NCBI RefSeq assembly: GCF_012767755.2 | Contig: NZ_AP023189.1 | Span: forward strand, 5,582,001-5,646,000 | Direction: 5' to 3' | DNA from: Pseudomonas tohonis | Lineage (GTDB): Bacteria > Pseudomonadota > Gammaproteobacteria > Pseudomonadales > Pseudomonadaceae | Length of the DNA: 64,000 nt | Shown: piece after piece, positions 28,416-37,104 of the stretch | How the letters are laid out: each line of letters starts with the position of its first letter | How positions within the stretch are numbered: position 1 is the first letter of the stretch | Notes under the pieces: model-generated | What the model was told of the DNA's origin: nothing | Databases searched by the model: none | What the model saw: only the letters and a program-made list of their open reading frames with translations | Made by a program: the position numbers and the translations under genes

Positions 28416-29212
28416 ACAGCGCCCTCTACAGCGGCTGGGTCAGGCACCGGCGGCACGAGCCCCGGGCCCACGCCTTCCGCTACCGCATCGGCCTGCTGTA
28501 CCTGGACCTGGACGAACAGGAGCAGGTGCTCGGCCTCTCTCCGCTCGCCGGAACGGGGCGTTTCGCGCCCTTCGCCTTTCGCGAGCGCGACTTCCTGCCG
28601 CAGTTCACCCGCTCCGGCATGCGCCTCGCCGAGGCCGTGCGCCAGCGCGTCGGCGAGGCCCTGGGGCGGCGCCCCGAAGGCGCAATCCGCCTGCTGGCCC
28701 AGGCGCGCAGCTGGGGGCTGGCCTTCAACCCGGCGACCTTTTTCTACTGCCATGACGCCGAGGGACGGCTGATGGCGATCCTCTGCGAGGTCACCAATAC
28801 GCCCTGGCGCGAGCGTTACCACTACGTGGTGCCGGCGCAGGGCGAGGGGCACCAGCGGGTGCGGGTCGACAAGGCCTTCCATGTCTCGCCCTTCCTGCCC
28901 CGCGAGCTGGAGTACCGCATGGCTTTCAGCCCGGTGGGCCAGCGCCTGGCGGTGCACATGGAGGACTGGCAGGGCGAGACGCGACTGTTCGACGCGACCC
29001 TCGACCTGGAGCGCTGCGAGCTCGACCGCGCCAGCCTGCACCGCTACCTCGCCACCTTTCCCTGGATGACGGCCAAGACCGTCCTGGGCATCTATTGGCA
29101 GGCCCTGCGCCTGCTGCTCAAACGCCTGCCACTGTTCTCCCACCAGGCGGCAGACGGCGCCTACCGCGTCGCCACCACGCATTCGAAGGAGCGTATCCAT
29201 GAAGAGCCATAG
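28412..29212 (+). CDS. DUF1365 family protein
   Basis: A 266-residue protein with the DUF1365 signature: the early V-R-H-R-R-H-x-P-R-x-H-A-F-R-Y motif, N-P-A-T-F-F-Y-C-H-D near residue 107 and K-A-F-H-V-S-P-F near 154. The family is always found between a FAD oxidoreductase and a Cfa-like methyltransferase; its biochemical role is not established to my knowledge. It overlaps both neighbours (4 and 14 bases), which indicates coupled translation. Confidence 0.85.
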   Translation: MNSALYSGWVRHRRHEPRAHAFRYRIGLLYLDLDEQEQVLGLSPLAGTGRFAPFAFRERDFLPQFTRSGMRLAEAVRQRVGEALGRRPEGAIRLLAQARSWGLAFNPATFFYCHDAEGRLMAILCEVTNTPWRERYHYVVPAQGEGHQRVRVDKAFHVSPFLPRELEYRMAFSPVGQRLAVHMEDWQGETRLFDATLDLERCELDRASLHRYLATFPWMTAKTVLGIYWQALRLLLKRLPLFSHQAADGAYRVATTHSKERIHEEP

Positions 29213-30470
29213 CCTCGGCGTCAAGCCGGGCCTGTTCAGCAATACCGGCCTGGCCGGCGGTCTGTTGCGCCGACTGGTGCTGGCCCAGCTGGAGCGCCTG
29301 CGCCACGGCCAGCTGACGATCCTGGAAGATGGCGAGGAGCGGGTCTACGGCGACGCACAGGCCGAGCTCCGGGCGCGTATCGAGGTGCAGGACCCGGCTG
29401 TCTGGCCGCTGGTGGCGGCCAACGGCTCCATCGGCTCGGGCGAGGCGTACATCCATGGCTACTGGACGACGCCGGACCTCACCGCAGTGATCCGCGTGTT
29501 CGTCGCCAACCTCGATGTGCTCGACGGCATGGAGCGCGGCCTGGCATCGCTGGGGCGCCCGCTGGTGCAGGGCCTGCACTGGCTCAACCGCAACACCCGG
29601 GCCGGCTCGCGGCGCAACATCGCCGCCCACTACGACCTGGGCAACGACCTGTTCGAGCAGATGCTCGACCCGACCATGATGTATTCCGCCGCGCAGTTCG
29701 CCAGCCCCGACCAGGGCCTGGAGCAGGCCCAGCTGAACAAGCTCGCGCGCATCTGCCGCAAGCTCGAACTCAAGCCCGACGACCACCTGCTGGAGATCGG
29801 CACCGGCTGGGGCAGCATGGCGCTCTACGCCGCCACCCACCATGGCTGCCGGGTGACCACCACCACGCTGTCCCGCGAGCAGTACGAATACACCTGCCGG
29901 CGCATTGAGGAACAGGGCCTGCAGTCGCGGGTCACCGTCCTGCTGCAGGACTACCGCGACCTCGATGGGCGCTTCGACAAGCTGGTCTCGATCGAGATGG
30001 TCGAGGCCGTCGGCCATCGCTTCCTGCCCACCTACTTCAGCCAGTGCGCGCGCCTGCTGAAAGACGACGGGCTGATGCTGCTGCAGGCCATCACCATGCG
30101 CGACCAGCGCTACGAGCAAGCCCGGCGCAGCGTCGACTTCATCCAGCGCTACATCTTCCCCGGCGGCGCCCTGCCCTCGGTGCAGAAGATGCTGGAGGTG
30201 ATCACCCGCGACAGCGACATGAACCTGCTGCACATGGAGGACTTCGGCCTGCACTACGCGCGCACCCTGCGCCACTGGCACGACAACCTGCGCGCGGCGC
30301 GGGGCCGCCTGGAACAGCTGGGCTACGACGAGACCTTCTACCGGCTCTGGGAGTTCTACCTGTGCTACTGCGAGGGCGGTTTCCTGGAGCGCGCCATCGG
30401 CACCGCCCAGTTGCTGCTCGCCAAGCCGGGCGCCCGTCCCTCCCCGCTGCTCGGCCAATTGGATGCCTAG
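29199..30470 (+). CDS. Cyclopropane-fatty-acyl-phospholipid synthase family methyltransferase
   Basis: This 423-residue protein contains the SAM-binding G-x-G-x-G motif in L-E-I-G-T-G-W-G-S-M (about residues 197-206) and the Cfa-family N-I-A-A-H-Y-D-L-G-N-D-L-F block just before it (about 140-152). An S-I-E-M-V-E-A-V-G motif near 267 is also conserved. It should methylate unsaturated acyl chains of membrane phospholipids. The operon setting with FAD oxidoreductase and DUF1365 favours the UfaM-like furan fatty acid or related branch over the housekeeping Cfa; this is inferred. Confidence 0.85.
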   Translation: MKSHSLGVKPGLFSNTGLAGGLLRRLVLAQLERLRHGQLTILEDGEERVYGDAQAELRARIEVQDPAVWPLVAANGSIGSGEAYIHGYWTTPDLTAVIRVFVANLDVLDGMERGLASLGRPLVQGLHWLNRNTRAGSRRNIAAHYDLGNDLFEQMLDPTMMYSAAQFASPDQGLEQAQLNKLARICRKLELKPDDHLLEIGTGWGSMALYAATHHGCRVTTTTLSREQYEYTCRRIEEQGLQSRVTVLLQDYRDLDGRFDKLVSIEMVEAVGHRFLPTYFSQCARLLKDDGLMLLQAITMRDQRYEQARRSVDFIQRYIFPGGALPSVQKMLEVITRDSDMNLLHMEDFGLHYARTLRHWHDNLRAARGRLEQLGYDETFYRLWEFYLCYCEGGFLERAIGTAQLLLAKPGARPSPLLGQLDA

Positions 30471-30972
30471 GCGCCTGGCCAATGCGGTGCTGTTCCAGGC
30501 GGGCTGGTTCGCCTGCCTGTTCGCCGCCGACCAGCCACTCCTGCTGCTGGTGGCGCCGGCGATCCTGGCGCTGCATTTCCTCTGCATCGGCAGCTGGGCC
30601 GAGGACGGGCGCGTGGTGATCGCGGTGGCGTTGCTCGGCAGCCTGCTGGACTGCCTGCTGCTCAACCTGGGGCTCTTCGACTTCGGCCATGGCGGGCGCC
30701 TGATCCCGCCCTGGCTGGCGCTGCTCTGGGCGCTGCTGGGCACCACGCTGAACCACTGCCTGGCCTGGACCGCGCGCCCCGTGTGGCTCGCCGCCCTGCT
30801 GGGCGCCATCGCCGGGCCCTTGTCGTACCTGGCTGGCGCTCGCCTGGCGGGGGTCGGCCTGCCGTTCGGCACCCTGCCCAGCCTGCTGGTGCTGGCCCTG
30901 ATCTGGGCGGCGCTGCTGCCGTCGTTGCACCAGCTGGCCAGGCGACTGAGACGCCCCGCGCCGGGCAACTGA
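30463..30972 (+). CDS. DUF2878 membrane protein
   Basis: A 169-residue protein with five or six hydrophobic helices and a short polar C-terminus, matching DUF2878 proteins that end these lipid-modification operons. It overlaps the methyltransferase gene by 8 bases and is probably the last gene of the unit starting at 22646 or of an internal transcript. Function is unknown. Confidence 0.8.
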   Translation: MPRRLANAVLFQAGWFACLFAADQPLLLLVAPAILALHFLCIGSWAEDGRVVIAVALLGSLLDCLLLNLGLFDFGHGGRLIPPWLALLWALLGTTLNHCLAWTARPVWLAALLGAIAGPLSYLAGARLAGVGLPFGTLPSLLVLALIWAALLPSLHQLARRLRRPAPGN

Positions 30973-31019
30973 TCGGCCGGCCCCCCGTGCCGGGCGCCTT
31001 TGCCGTAGACTGCGCGCCC

Positions 31020-31343
31020 ATGAATTCCTCGCACATCCCCCTCAGGCAATTGCCTGCCACCCCCGCTGTCACCTGCTCCACCTGCGCCGCCTGCTGCTGC
31101 CAGCTGGAGGTGATGCTGATCACCGACACCGGCGTGCCCGAACGCTTCATCGAGACGGATGAGTGGGGCGGCGACGTCATGGCGCGCCTGGACGACGGCT
31201 GGTGCGCCGCGCTGGACCGCGACACCATGCTTTGCAGCATCTACGAGAACCGCCCGCTGATCTGCCGCGAATTCGAGATGGGCGAGGCCGATTGCCTGGA
31301 AGAACGCCGGGGCATCGACAGCGCCTATGGGCGCGCGGTCTGA
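31020..31343 (+). CDS. YkgJ-family cysteine cluster protein
   Basis: A 107-residue protein with a C-x-x-C-x-x-C-C-C cluster at residues 19-27 and further cysteines at about 62, 71, 81 and 91, the pattern of YkgJ-type (UPF0153) zinc or iron-cluster proteins. The R-P-x-x-C-R-x-F-E motif follows. It starts 47 bases after the lipid operon and may be a separate unit. Function is unknown. Confidence 0.85.
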   Translation: MNSSHIPLRQLPATPAVTCSTCAACCCQLEVMLITDTGVPERFIETDEWGGDVMARLDDGWCAALDRDTMLCSIYENRPLICREFEMGEADCLEERRGIDSAYGRAV

Positions 31344-31367
31344 CCGGCACCTGGCACCTGGGATGGC

Positions 31368-31492
31368 TCCGGGCTGAAGCCCGGGCTACGCAAATGACGC
31401 GAAAGCGACAGGTCGTCGAGACCGCATCGCGAATGAATTCGCCCCCACAAACATCGCTCCTGGCACCGCTGGGCGAATGAATTCGCCCCTAC
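31368..31492. repeat. REP-like repeat cluster
   Basis: Three palindromes in tandem: GGGCTGAAGCCC (31371-31385 region), GCGAATGAATTCGC (about 31428-31442) and GGGCGAATGAATTCGCCC (about 31470-31488). They fill the convergent gap between the YkgJ gene and pagL. Confidence 0.65.
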
Positions 31493-31524
31493 GGAAATGC
31501 CACCCGGCGATTTATCCACAAGCA

Positions 31525-31552
31525 TAAAAAAACCGGGCGCCAGGCCCGGTTC
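31525..31552 (-). terminator. Terminator after pagL
   Basis: Read on the minus strand, GAACCGGGCC-TGGC-GCCCGGTTTTTTT follows the pagL stop codon by about 16 bases and ends in a run of seven Ts. Confidence 0.85.
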
Positions 31553-31568
31553 TTCGTGTCGCTCGCGC

Positions 31569-32084
31569 TTAGAAGGAAACGCGGTAGTGCAGGCTGTAGG
31601 CCTCTACCCCATCGTTCGGCTGCTTGATGCCGGCGTTGGAGTAGTGGATGGCACGGATGCCGACTTCCTGGTTGCTGAAGCGCAGGCCGGCGCCGATGCG
31701 GTCTTCGAACTGGAAGGAGGAGCCCAGCTCGTTGTTCTCCAGTTCGGTGTTGGCGAACAGGGCGACGCCGATACCGGCTTCGACATAGGGCTTCACGGTT
31801 TCGCCGGCGAATTCGTAGACGAATACCGGGGCGAAGGAAATGCTGTGGTTGCTGGAGGTCTCGTCGCCATCCCAGTAGGTGTAGCCCGCATCCCAGTAGC
31901 CGGTCAGTCGACCCACGTCGGTCTGGAACCAGCTGCTGGAGAAATCGAACTGGGTAGCGAGGCGGTAGACCATGGTCGATTCGCCAGTCTGACCAACATC
32001 GAGAGAAACATCCGCAGCCTGCGCCGCGACACTCTGCCCTACGCAAACGGCCGCAATCGCGACCATAGAGAACAGTTTCTTCAT
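31569..32084 (-). CDS. pagL: Lipid A 3-O-deacylase
   Basis: A 171-residue outer-membrane beta-barrel with a cleavable signal peptide (about residues 1-23). The catalytic residues of PagL are present: H147 and S149 in H-Y-S-N-A-G and E161 fourteen residues later, the same spacing as His126/Ser128/Glu140 of the P. aeruginosa enzyme. The protein ends in a terminal aromatic (F), a beta-barrel assembly signal. It removes the 3-O acyl chain from lipid A, which lowers TLR4 stimulation. The position matches PA4661. Confidence 0.93.
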   Translation of the reverse strand: MKKLFSMVAIAAVCVGQSVAAQAADVSLDVGQTGESTMVYRLATQFDFSSSWFQTDVGRLTGYWDAGYTYWDGDETSSNHSISFAPVFVYEFAGETVKPYVEAGIGVALFANTELENNELGSSFQFEDRIGAGLRFSNQEVGIRAIHYSNAGIKQPNDGVEAYSLHYRVSF

Positions 32085-32194
32085 GGAAACTTCCTTATTC
32101 AGACTTAATCGACAGTTTAAAACGTACGAATTGGAGCGATTATAGATACGTTTGGACTAAGAGAAAGACGGCTACCAGCAAGTTCAAGGTTTTT

Positions 32195-32992
32195 TTAAAA
32201 GCCGAGATCCGCCACGCAAACAGCCTCGTCACCCCAGAGTTTCGGCAGCACATTCTGCAGTGCCGAAGGCTCTCCACTGCTCCAGAAACGACAGCCTTGC
32301 GCCGGCCCGCGCGCCAGCAGTCCGCGCGCCTCGAGCAGCCGTTGCAGCTGCCGCGCCACGGCCGCGCCGGTGTCCACCAGGCGCACCGACTCGGGCACCA
32401 TGCCGGCCAGCAACGGGCGCAGGAAGGGGTAATGGGTACAGCCGAGGATCAGCGTGTCGCAGCCCTCGGCCAGCAGCGGCTGCACGTAGCTCCAGAGCAG
32501 CGCACGGGTCGCCTCGCCATCCAGCTCACCCGCCTCGATGCGTTCCACCAGGCCCGGGCAGGGCTGGGTGACCACGCGCACGTCATTGGCGAAGCGATCG
32601 AGCAGGGCGGCGAACTTGGCGCTCTTGAGGGTGCCGGTGGTGGCCAGCACGCCTACCACGCCGGAACGGGTGGCGGCGGCGGCGGGCTTCACCGCCGGCT
32701 CCATGCCGACGATGGGCAGCTGTGGATAACGCTCCCGCAGGTCCGCGACCGCGGCCACGGTGGCGGTGTTGCACGCCAGCACCAGGGCCTTGGCGCCCTG
32801 CTCCAGCAGGAAGCGGGTGATCGCCAAGCTGCGCTCGCGAATGAACTCCTGGCTCTTCTCGCCGTAGGGGATATGGCCACTGTCGGCCACGTACATCAGG
32901 GATTCACTCGGCAGCAACGCGCGGATTTCGCGCAGCACCGACAGGCCGCCGACGCCGGAGTCGAAGACGCCGACGGGAGCCTGGTCAGGCAT
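32195..32992 (-). CDS. murI: Glutamate racemase
   Basis: A 265-residue cofactor-independent racemase supplying D-glutamate for peptidoglycan. Both catalytic cysteines are visible: A-C-N-T-A (about residue 72) and G-C-T-H-Y-P (about 182). The N-terminal [10 protein letters not shown] motif is present. Its ATG 32992 overlaps the end of moeB by 8 bases; it is the last gene of the run hemA-prfA-prmC-moeB-murI. Confidence 0.95.
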   Translation of the reverse strand: MPDQAPVGVFDSGVGGLSVLREIRALLPSESLMYVADSGHIPYGEKSQEFIRERSLAITRFLLEQGAKALVLACNTATVAAVADLRERYPQLPIVGMEPAVKPAAAATRSGVVGVLATTGTLKSAKFAALLDRFANDVRVVTQPCPGLVERIEAGELDGEATRALLWSYVQPLLAEGCDTLILGCTHYPFLRPLLAGMVPESVRLVDTGAAVARQLQRLLEARGLLARGPAQGCRFWSSGEPSALQNVLPKLWGDEAVCVADLGF

Positions 32993-33740
32993 GCGCGTTC
33001 CCGCAGACGCTACAGCCCGGGTCGCGCTTGACCCGCAGTTCGCGGAAGCGGCCGCCGAGGGCGTCCACCAGCAGCAGGCGGCCGACCAGGGGCTCGCCGA
33101 AACCGGCCAGCAGCTTGAGCGCTTCGAGGGCCTGCAGGCTGCCGACCAGCCCCACCAGCGGGCCGACCACACCGGCTTCGCTGCAGGTCAGCTCGGCTTC
33201 GCTGCCATGGCCGTAGAGGCAGTGGTAGCAGGGGCTGTCGTCGCGGCGCGGGTCGAACACCGAGAGCTGGCCTTCGAGGCGGATCGCAGCGCCGGACACC
33301 AGCGGCTTGCGCGCGGCCACGCAGGCGGCGTTGACCGCCTCGCGAGTGCCGAAGTTGTCGGTGCAGTCGAGCACCAGGTCCACGGCTGCGACGGCCTCGG
33401 CCAGGGAGTCGACGTCCAGCGCGGCTCGGTGCGGCACCAGGCGCACCTCGGGGTTGAGCGCGGCGAGGCGGGCCATGGCCGAGTCGACCTTGAGCTGCCC
33501 GACGCCGTGGCTGTCGTGGATGATCTGGCGCTGCAGGTTAGTCAGGTCGACGCTGTCGAAATCCGCCAGGTGCAGTTCGCCGACGCCAGCGGCAGCCAGG
33601 TAGAGAGCGACGGGCGAACCGAGGCCGCCGACGCCGACTATCAGTACGCGAGCCGCCTTCAGGCGCAGTTGGCCGTCGACGTCGATCTGCGGCAGGAGGA
33701 TCTGCCGGCTGTAACGCAGGAGTTCTTCGTCGCTCAGCAT
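32985..33740 (-). CDS. moeB: Molybdopterin-synthase adenylyltransferase
   Basis: A 251-residue ThiF/MoeB-type E1-like enzyme that adenylates the C-terminal glycine of MoaD. The ATP motif G-V-G-G-L-G-S-P-V is at about residues 36-44, D-C-T-D-N-F near 124-129, and two zinc CxxC pairs occur (C-Y-H-C and C-S-V-C at the extreme C-terminus). ThiF function cannot be excluded from sequence alone. It overlaps prmC and murI by 7 and 8 bases. Confidence 0.9.
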   Translation of the reverse strand: MLSDEELLRYSRQILLPQIDVDGQLRLKAARVLIVGVGGLGSPVALYLAAAGVGELHLADFDSVDLTNLQRQIIHDSHGVGQLKVDSAMARLAALNPEVRLVPHRAALDVDSLAEAVAAVDLVLDCTDNFGTREAVNAACVAARKPLVSGAAIRLEGQLSVFDPRRDDSPCYHCLYGHGSEAELTCSEAGVVGPLVGLVGSLQALEALKLLAGFGEPLVGRLLLVDALGGRFRELRVKRDPGCSVCGNAHA

Positions 33741-34564
33741 GGCAGCCGCCCCAGGCTGATGCGATCGTGGCCGCCGAGGTCGCGGCGGCTTTCCACCGCC
33801 TCGAAGCCCTGGCGGGCCAGCAGTTCGCGCACGGCGGCGGCCTGGTCGTAGCCGTGCTCCAGCAGCAGCCAGCCACCGGCATTCAGGTGAGCGGGTGCCG
33901 CGCTGACGATCAGGCGGATGTCGTCCAGCCCGTCGGCGCCGGAGACCAGGGCGCTGGAGGGTTCGAAGCGCACATCGCCCTCGTCCAGGTGCGGGTCGCG
34001 GGCGGCGATGTAGGGCGGGTTGCTGACGATGAGGTCGAAGCGCTCGGCGCCCAGGGTGGAGAACCAGTGGCTCTCGCGGAATTCGACGTTGTCCAGCTGG
34101 AGCCGCACGCGGTTGCGTTCGGCCAGGGCCACGGCGTCGTCGATACGGTCGACGCCGATCAGGCGCCAGAGCGGGCGCTCGCAGGCCAGCGCCAGGACGA
34201 TGGCACCGCTGCCGGTGCCGAGGTCGAGCACGCGGGCGGGGGCCGCCGGCACCAAGGCCAGGGCGGTTTCCACCAGCAGCTCGGTATCGGGACGGGGGAT
34301 CAGGGTGTGCGGAGCGACTTCCAGGTCCAGGCTCCAGAAGCCCTGGCGACCGAGGATATAGGCGACCGGCTCGCCGTTGCGGCGGCGCGCAAGGTAGCTC
34401 GCGTAGAGCTCGGCAGCCTCACCGCTGACCACGCGCTCGGGCCAGGTGTGGAGGAAGCTGCGCGGCTTGCCCAGGGCGGCGGCGAGCAGCAGCTCGGCGT
34501 CCAGGCGGGCGCTTGGCGAGTCCGGCAGGCGGGCCTCGCTGAGCAGGCTGGCGATGATGGTCAC
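33734..34564 (-). CDS. prmC: Peptide chain release factor N5-glutamine methyltransferase
   Basis: A 276-residue SAM-dependent enzyme methylating the GGQ glutamine of RF1/RF2. The start is GTG 34564, which gives the expected V/M-T-I-I-A-S-L-L N-terminus. The SAM motif L-D-L-G-T-G-S-G-A-I (about 116-125) and the N-P-P-Y signature (about 185-188) are intact. One base separates it from prfA, whose product is its substrate. Confidence 0.95.
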   Translation of the reverse strand: MTIIASLLSEARLPDSPSARLDAELLLAAALGKPRSFLHTWPERVVSGEAAELYASYLARRRNGEPVAYILGRQGFWSLDLEVAPHTLIPRPDTELLVETALALVPAAPARVLDLGTGSGAIVLALACERPLWRLIGVDRIDDAVALAERNRVRLQLDNVEFRESHWFSTLGAERFDLIVSNPPYIAARDPHLDEGDVRFEPSSALVSGADGLDDIRLIVSAAPAHLNAGGWLLLEHGYDQAAAVRELLARQGFEAVESRRDLGGHDRISLGRLPC

Positions 34565-34565
34565 G

Positions 34566-35648
34566 TCAGTCCCCCAGGGCGGCCAACTGGTCGGCCTGGT
34601 ATTCGGCGAGCAGCGGTTCGATGACCGACTCGACACTGCCGGCGAGTACGTCGTCCAGCGCGTAGAGGGTCAGGTTGATGCGGTGATCGGTGACCCGGCC
34701 CTGTGGATAGTTGTAGGTGCGGATGCGCTCGGAACGATCCCCGGAGCCCACCAGCAGCTTGCGGGTCTCGGAGATTTCCTTGTGGGCGGCGGCTTCCTGC
34801 TGGTCGTTCAGCTTGGCCGCGAGCCAGGCCATGGCCTTGGCGCGGTTCTTGTGCTGGGAGCGCTCTTCCTGGCACTCGACCACGATCCCGCTGGGGATGT
34901 GGGTGATGCGCACGGCGGAGTCGGTCTTGTTCACGTGCTGGCCGCCGGCGCCGGAGGAGCGGTAGGTGTCGATGCGCAGGTCCGCCGGGTTGATCTCGAT
35001 GGCGGCCTGTTCGTCCGGCTCGGGGAGCACGGCGACGGTGCAGGCGGAGGTGTGGATGCGGCCCTGGGATTCGGTTTCCGGCACCCGCTGCACGCGGTGC
35101 GCGCCGGACTCGAACTTGAGCTTGGCGTAGACGTTGTCACCCTCGACACGGGCGATCACCTCTTTATAGCCGCCGTGTTCGCCCTCGTTCTCGGAGAGGA
35201 TCTCGACTCGCCAGCCCTGGCGCTCGGCGTAGCGCGAGTACATGCGGAACAGGTCGCCGGAGAAGATCGCCGCCTCGTCGCCACCGGTGCCGGCGCGGAT
35301 CTCGAGGAACACGTTGCGGCCGTCGTTGGGGTCCTTGGGCAGCAGCATGCGCTGCAGGCGGGCCTCCAGCTCGACCAGTTGCTCGCGGGCCTGGGCGACC
35401 TCTTCCTCGGCCATCTCGCGCAGGTCCGGGTCGCTGTCCTTGAGCAGCGCCTGGGCGCCCTCGAGATCGGACTGCACCTTGCGGAACTCGCGGAAGGCGA
35501 GGATGACCGGCTCGACCTCGGCGTATTCCTTGGAATAGGCGCGGAACTTGGCCTGGTCGCTGATGACTTCGCCATCGCCGAGCAGGGCCGTGAGTTCCTC
35601 GAAACGGTCCTGGAGGATGTCGAGCTTCTTGAGCAGTGACGCTTTCAT
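34566..35648 (-). CDS. prfA: Peptide chain release factor 1
   Basis: The 360-residue RF1 recognises UAA and UAG stop codons. The G-G-Q motif ([12 protein letters not shown], about residues 231-242) and the P-x-T codon-recognition region are present; length is standard. ATG 35648 overlaps the hemA stop (ATGA), the conserved hemA-prfA-prmC arrangement. Confidence 0.97.
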   Translation of the reverse strand: MKASLLKKLDILQDRFEELTALLGDGEVISDQAKFRAYSKEYAEVEPVILAFREFRKVQSDLEGAQALLKDSDPDLREMAEEEVAQAREQLVELEARLQRMLLPKDPNDGRNVFLEIRAGTGGDEAAIFSGDLFRMYSRYAERQGWRVEILSENEGEHGGYKEVIARVEGDNVYAKLKFESGAHRVQRVPETESQGRIHTSACTVAVLPEPDEQAAIEINPADLRIDTYRSSGAGGQHVNKTDSAVRITHIPSGIVVECQEERSQHKNRAKAMAWLAAKLNDQQEAAAHKEISETRKLLVGSGDRSERIRTYNYPQGRVTDHRINLTLYALDDVLAGSVESVIEPLLAEYQADQLAALGD

Positions 35649-36919
35649 TGGGCTTGCTTGTCCGTGCCCTCGTCGAGGGCGAAGAGTTCCTGGGCCACGG
35701 CGAGCGCGTCGAAGCGGCCGTCGGCGGAGAGTTTTTTCAGCTGCACGCTGGGCGCGTGCAGCAGCTTGTTGGTGAGGCCACGGGCGAGCTGGGCCATGAC
35801 GTCCTCGGCGGAGCTGCCGTTGGCCAGCATGCGCTGCGCCTTGGCCAGCTCCTCGTCGCGGGTGCGCTCGGCCTGCTGGCGGTAGGCGCGCAGCACGTCC
35901 ACCGCAGCCAGCTCGCGCAGGCGCTGCATGAACTCCTGCACGCCGCTGCCGACCAGCTCCTCGGCGGCCTGGGCGGCGCCCTGGCGGCTCTTGAGGTTCT
36001 CGGCGACCACTTCGTGGAGGTCGTCGACGGTATAGAGGTAGACGTCGTCCAGCTCGCCGACCTCGGGCTCGATGTCGCGGGGAACGGCGATGTCGACCAT
36101 GAAGATCGGCTTGTGCTTGCGCTGCTTCAGTGCGCGCTCGACCGCCCCCTTGCCGAGGATCGGCAACTGGCTGGCGGTGGAGCTGATGACGATGTCGCTG
36201 TTGACCAGCTCGTCGGGGATATCGGCCAGCAACACCGCGTGGGCACCGAACTGCTCGGCGAGCATGCTGGCGCGCTCCAGGGTGCGGTTGGCGACGACGA
36301 TGCGCTTCACGCCCTGCTCGTGCAGGTGGCGGGCGACCAGGGTGATGGTCTCGCCGGCGCCGATCAGCAGCGCCTGGCTGCGGTGCATGTCGGTGAAGAT
36401 CTGCTTGGCCAGGCTGACCGCGGCGAACGCCACGGAGACCGGGTTCTCGCCGATCGCGGTATCGGTGCGCACGGTCTTGGCGGTGCTGAAGGTGGCCTGG
36501 AACAGGCGCCCCAGCAGCGGGCCGACGGTGCCGGCCTCACGCGCCACGGCGTAGGCGGACTTCATCTGGCCGAGGATCTGCGGCTCGCCGAGGACCATGG
36601 AATCGAGCCCCGAGGCGACGCGCATCATGTGGCGGACGGCGGAGTCGTCCTGGTGCACATAGGCGCAGGCGCGCAGTTCTTCGAGGCTGAGGTTGTGGTA
36701 GCCGGCGAGCCAGGCGAGGACCTCGTCGGCGGAAACCTGGTCCTGCTCCAGATACAGCTCGCTGCGGTTGCAGGTGGAGAGGATCGCCGCCTCGCGACTG
36801 GGGGTGAGGCGACACAGCTGCTGCAGGGCCTCGACCAGTTGCTCGGGGGTAAAAGCCACGCGCTCACGCACATCCACGGACGCGGTTTTGTGGTTGATAC
36901 CGAGGGCAAGAAAGGCCAT
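35645..36919 (-). CDS. hemA: Glutamyl-tRNA reductase
   Basis: A 424-residue NADPH enzyme that reduces glutamyl-tRNA to glutamate-1-semialdehyde, first committed step of tetrapyrrole synthesis. The N-terminal block L-G-I-N-H-K-T-A and catalytic cysteine in [10 protein letters not shown] (about residues 48-57) are present. The NADPH motif G-A-G-E-T-I lies near 190, and the C-terminal dimerisation helices follow. It is divergent from the TPR lipoprotein gene. Confidence 0.97.
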   Translation of the reverse strand: MAFLALGINHKTASVDVRERVAFTPEQLVEALQQLCRLTPSREAAILSTCNRSELYLEQDQVSADEVLAWLAGYHNLSLEELRACAYVHQDDSAVRHMMRVASGLDSMVLGEPQILGQMKSAYAVAREAGTVGPLLGRLFQATFSTAKTVRTDTAIGENPVSVAFAAVSLAKQIFTDMHRSQALLIGAGETITLVARHLHEQGVKRIVVANRTLERASMLAEQFGAHAVLLADIPDELVNSDIVISSTASQLPILGKGAVERALKQRKHKPIFMVDIAVPRDIEPEVGELDDVYLYTVDDLHEVVAENLKSRQGAAQAAEELVGSGVQEFMQRLRELAAVDVLRAYRQQAERTRDEELAKAQRMLANGSSAEDVMAQLARGLTNKLLHAPSVQLKKLSADGRFDALAVAQELFALDEGTDKQAQ

Positions 36920-37104
36920 GCAGGGTCGCTAACGAAATCAGGAGGCGCGCAATTGTCCTCCTTCGACAGATTGAGAACAACCACCGCTCGCTATTGTCAC
37001 AATCACCATGAACCCGCCCGACAATGTATCGGCCCTTGCCCCATGGGCTTGCCCAGCCGCTTGTGTCATGATGCTCCGACCGCAGGTTAGTCGCCTTTTC
37101 CCCT

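Noticed and set aside
30783..31343. Longer start for the YkgJ-family gene
   Set aside because: The upstream extension is Arg/Pro-rich shadow of the DUF2878 gene; ATG 31020 places the Cys cluster at the usual distance from the N-terminus.
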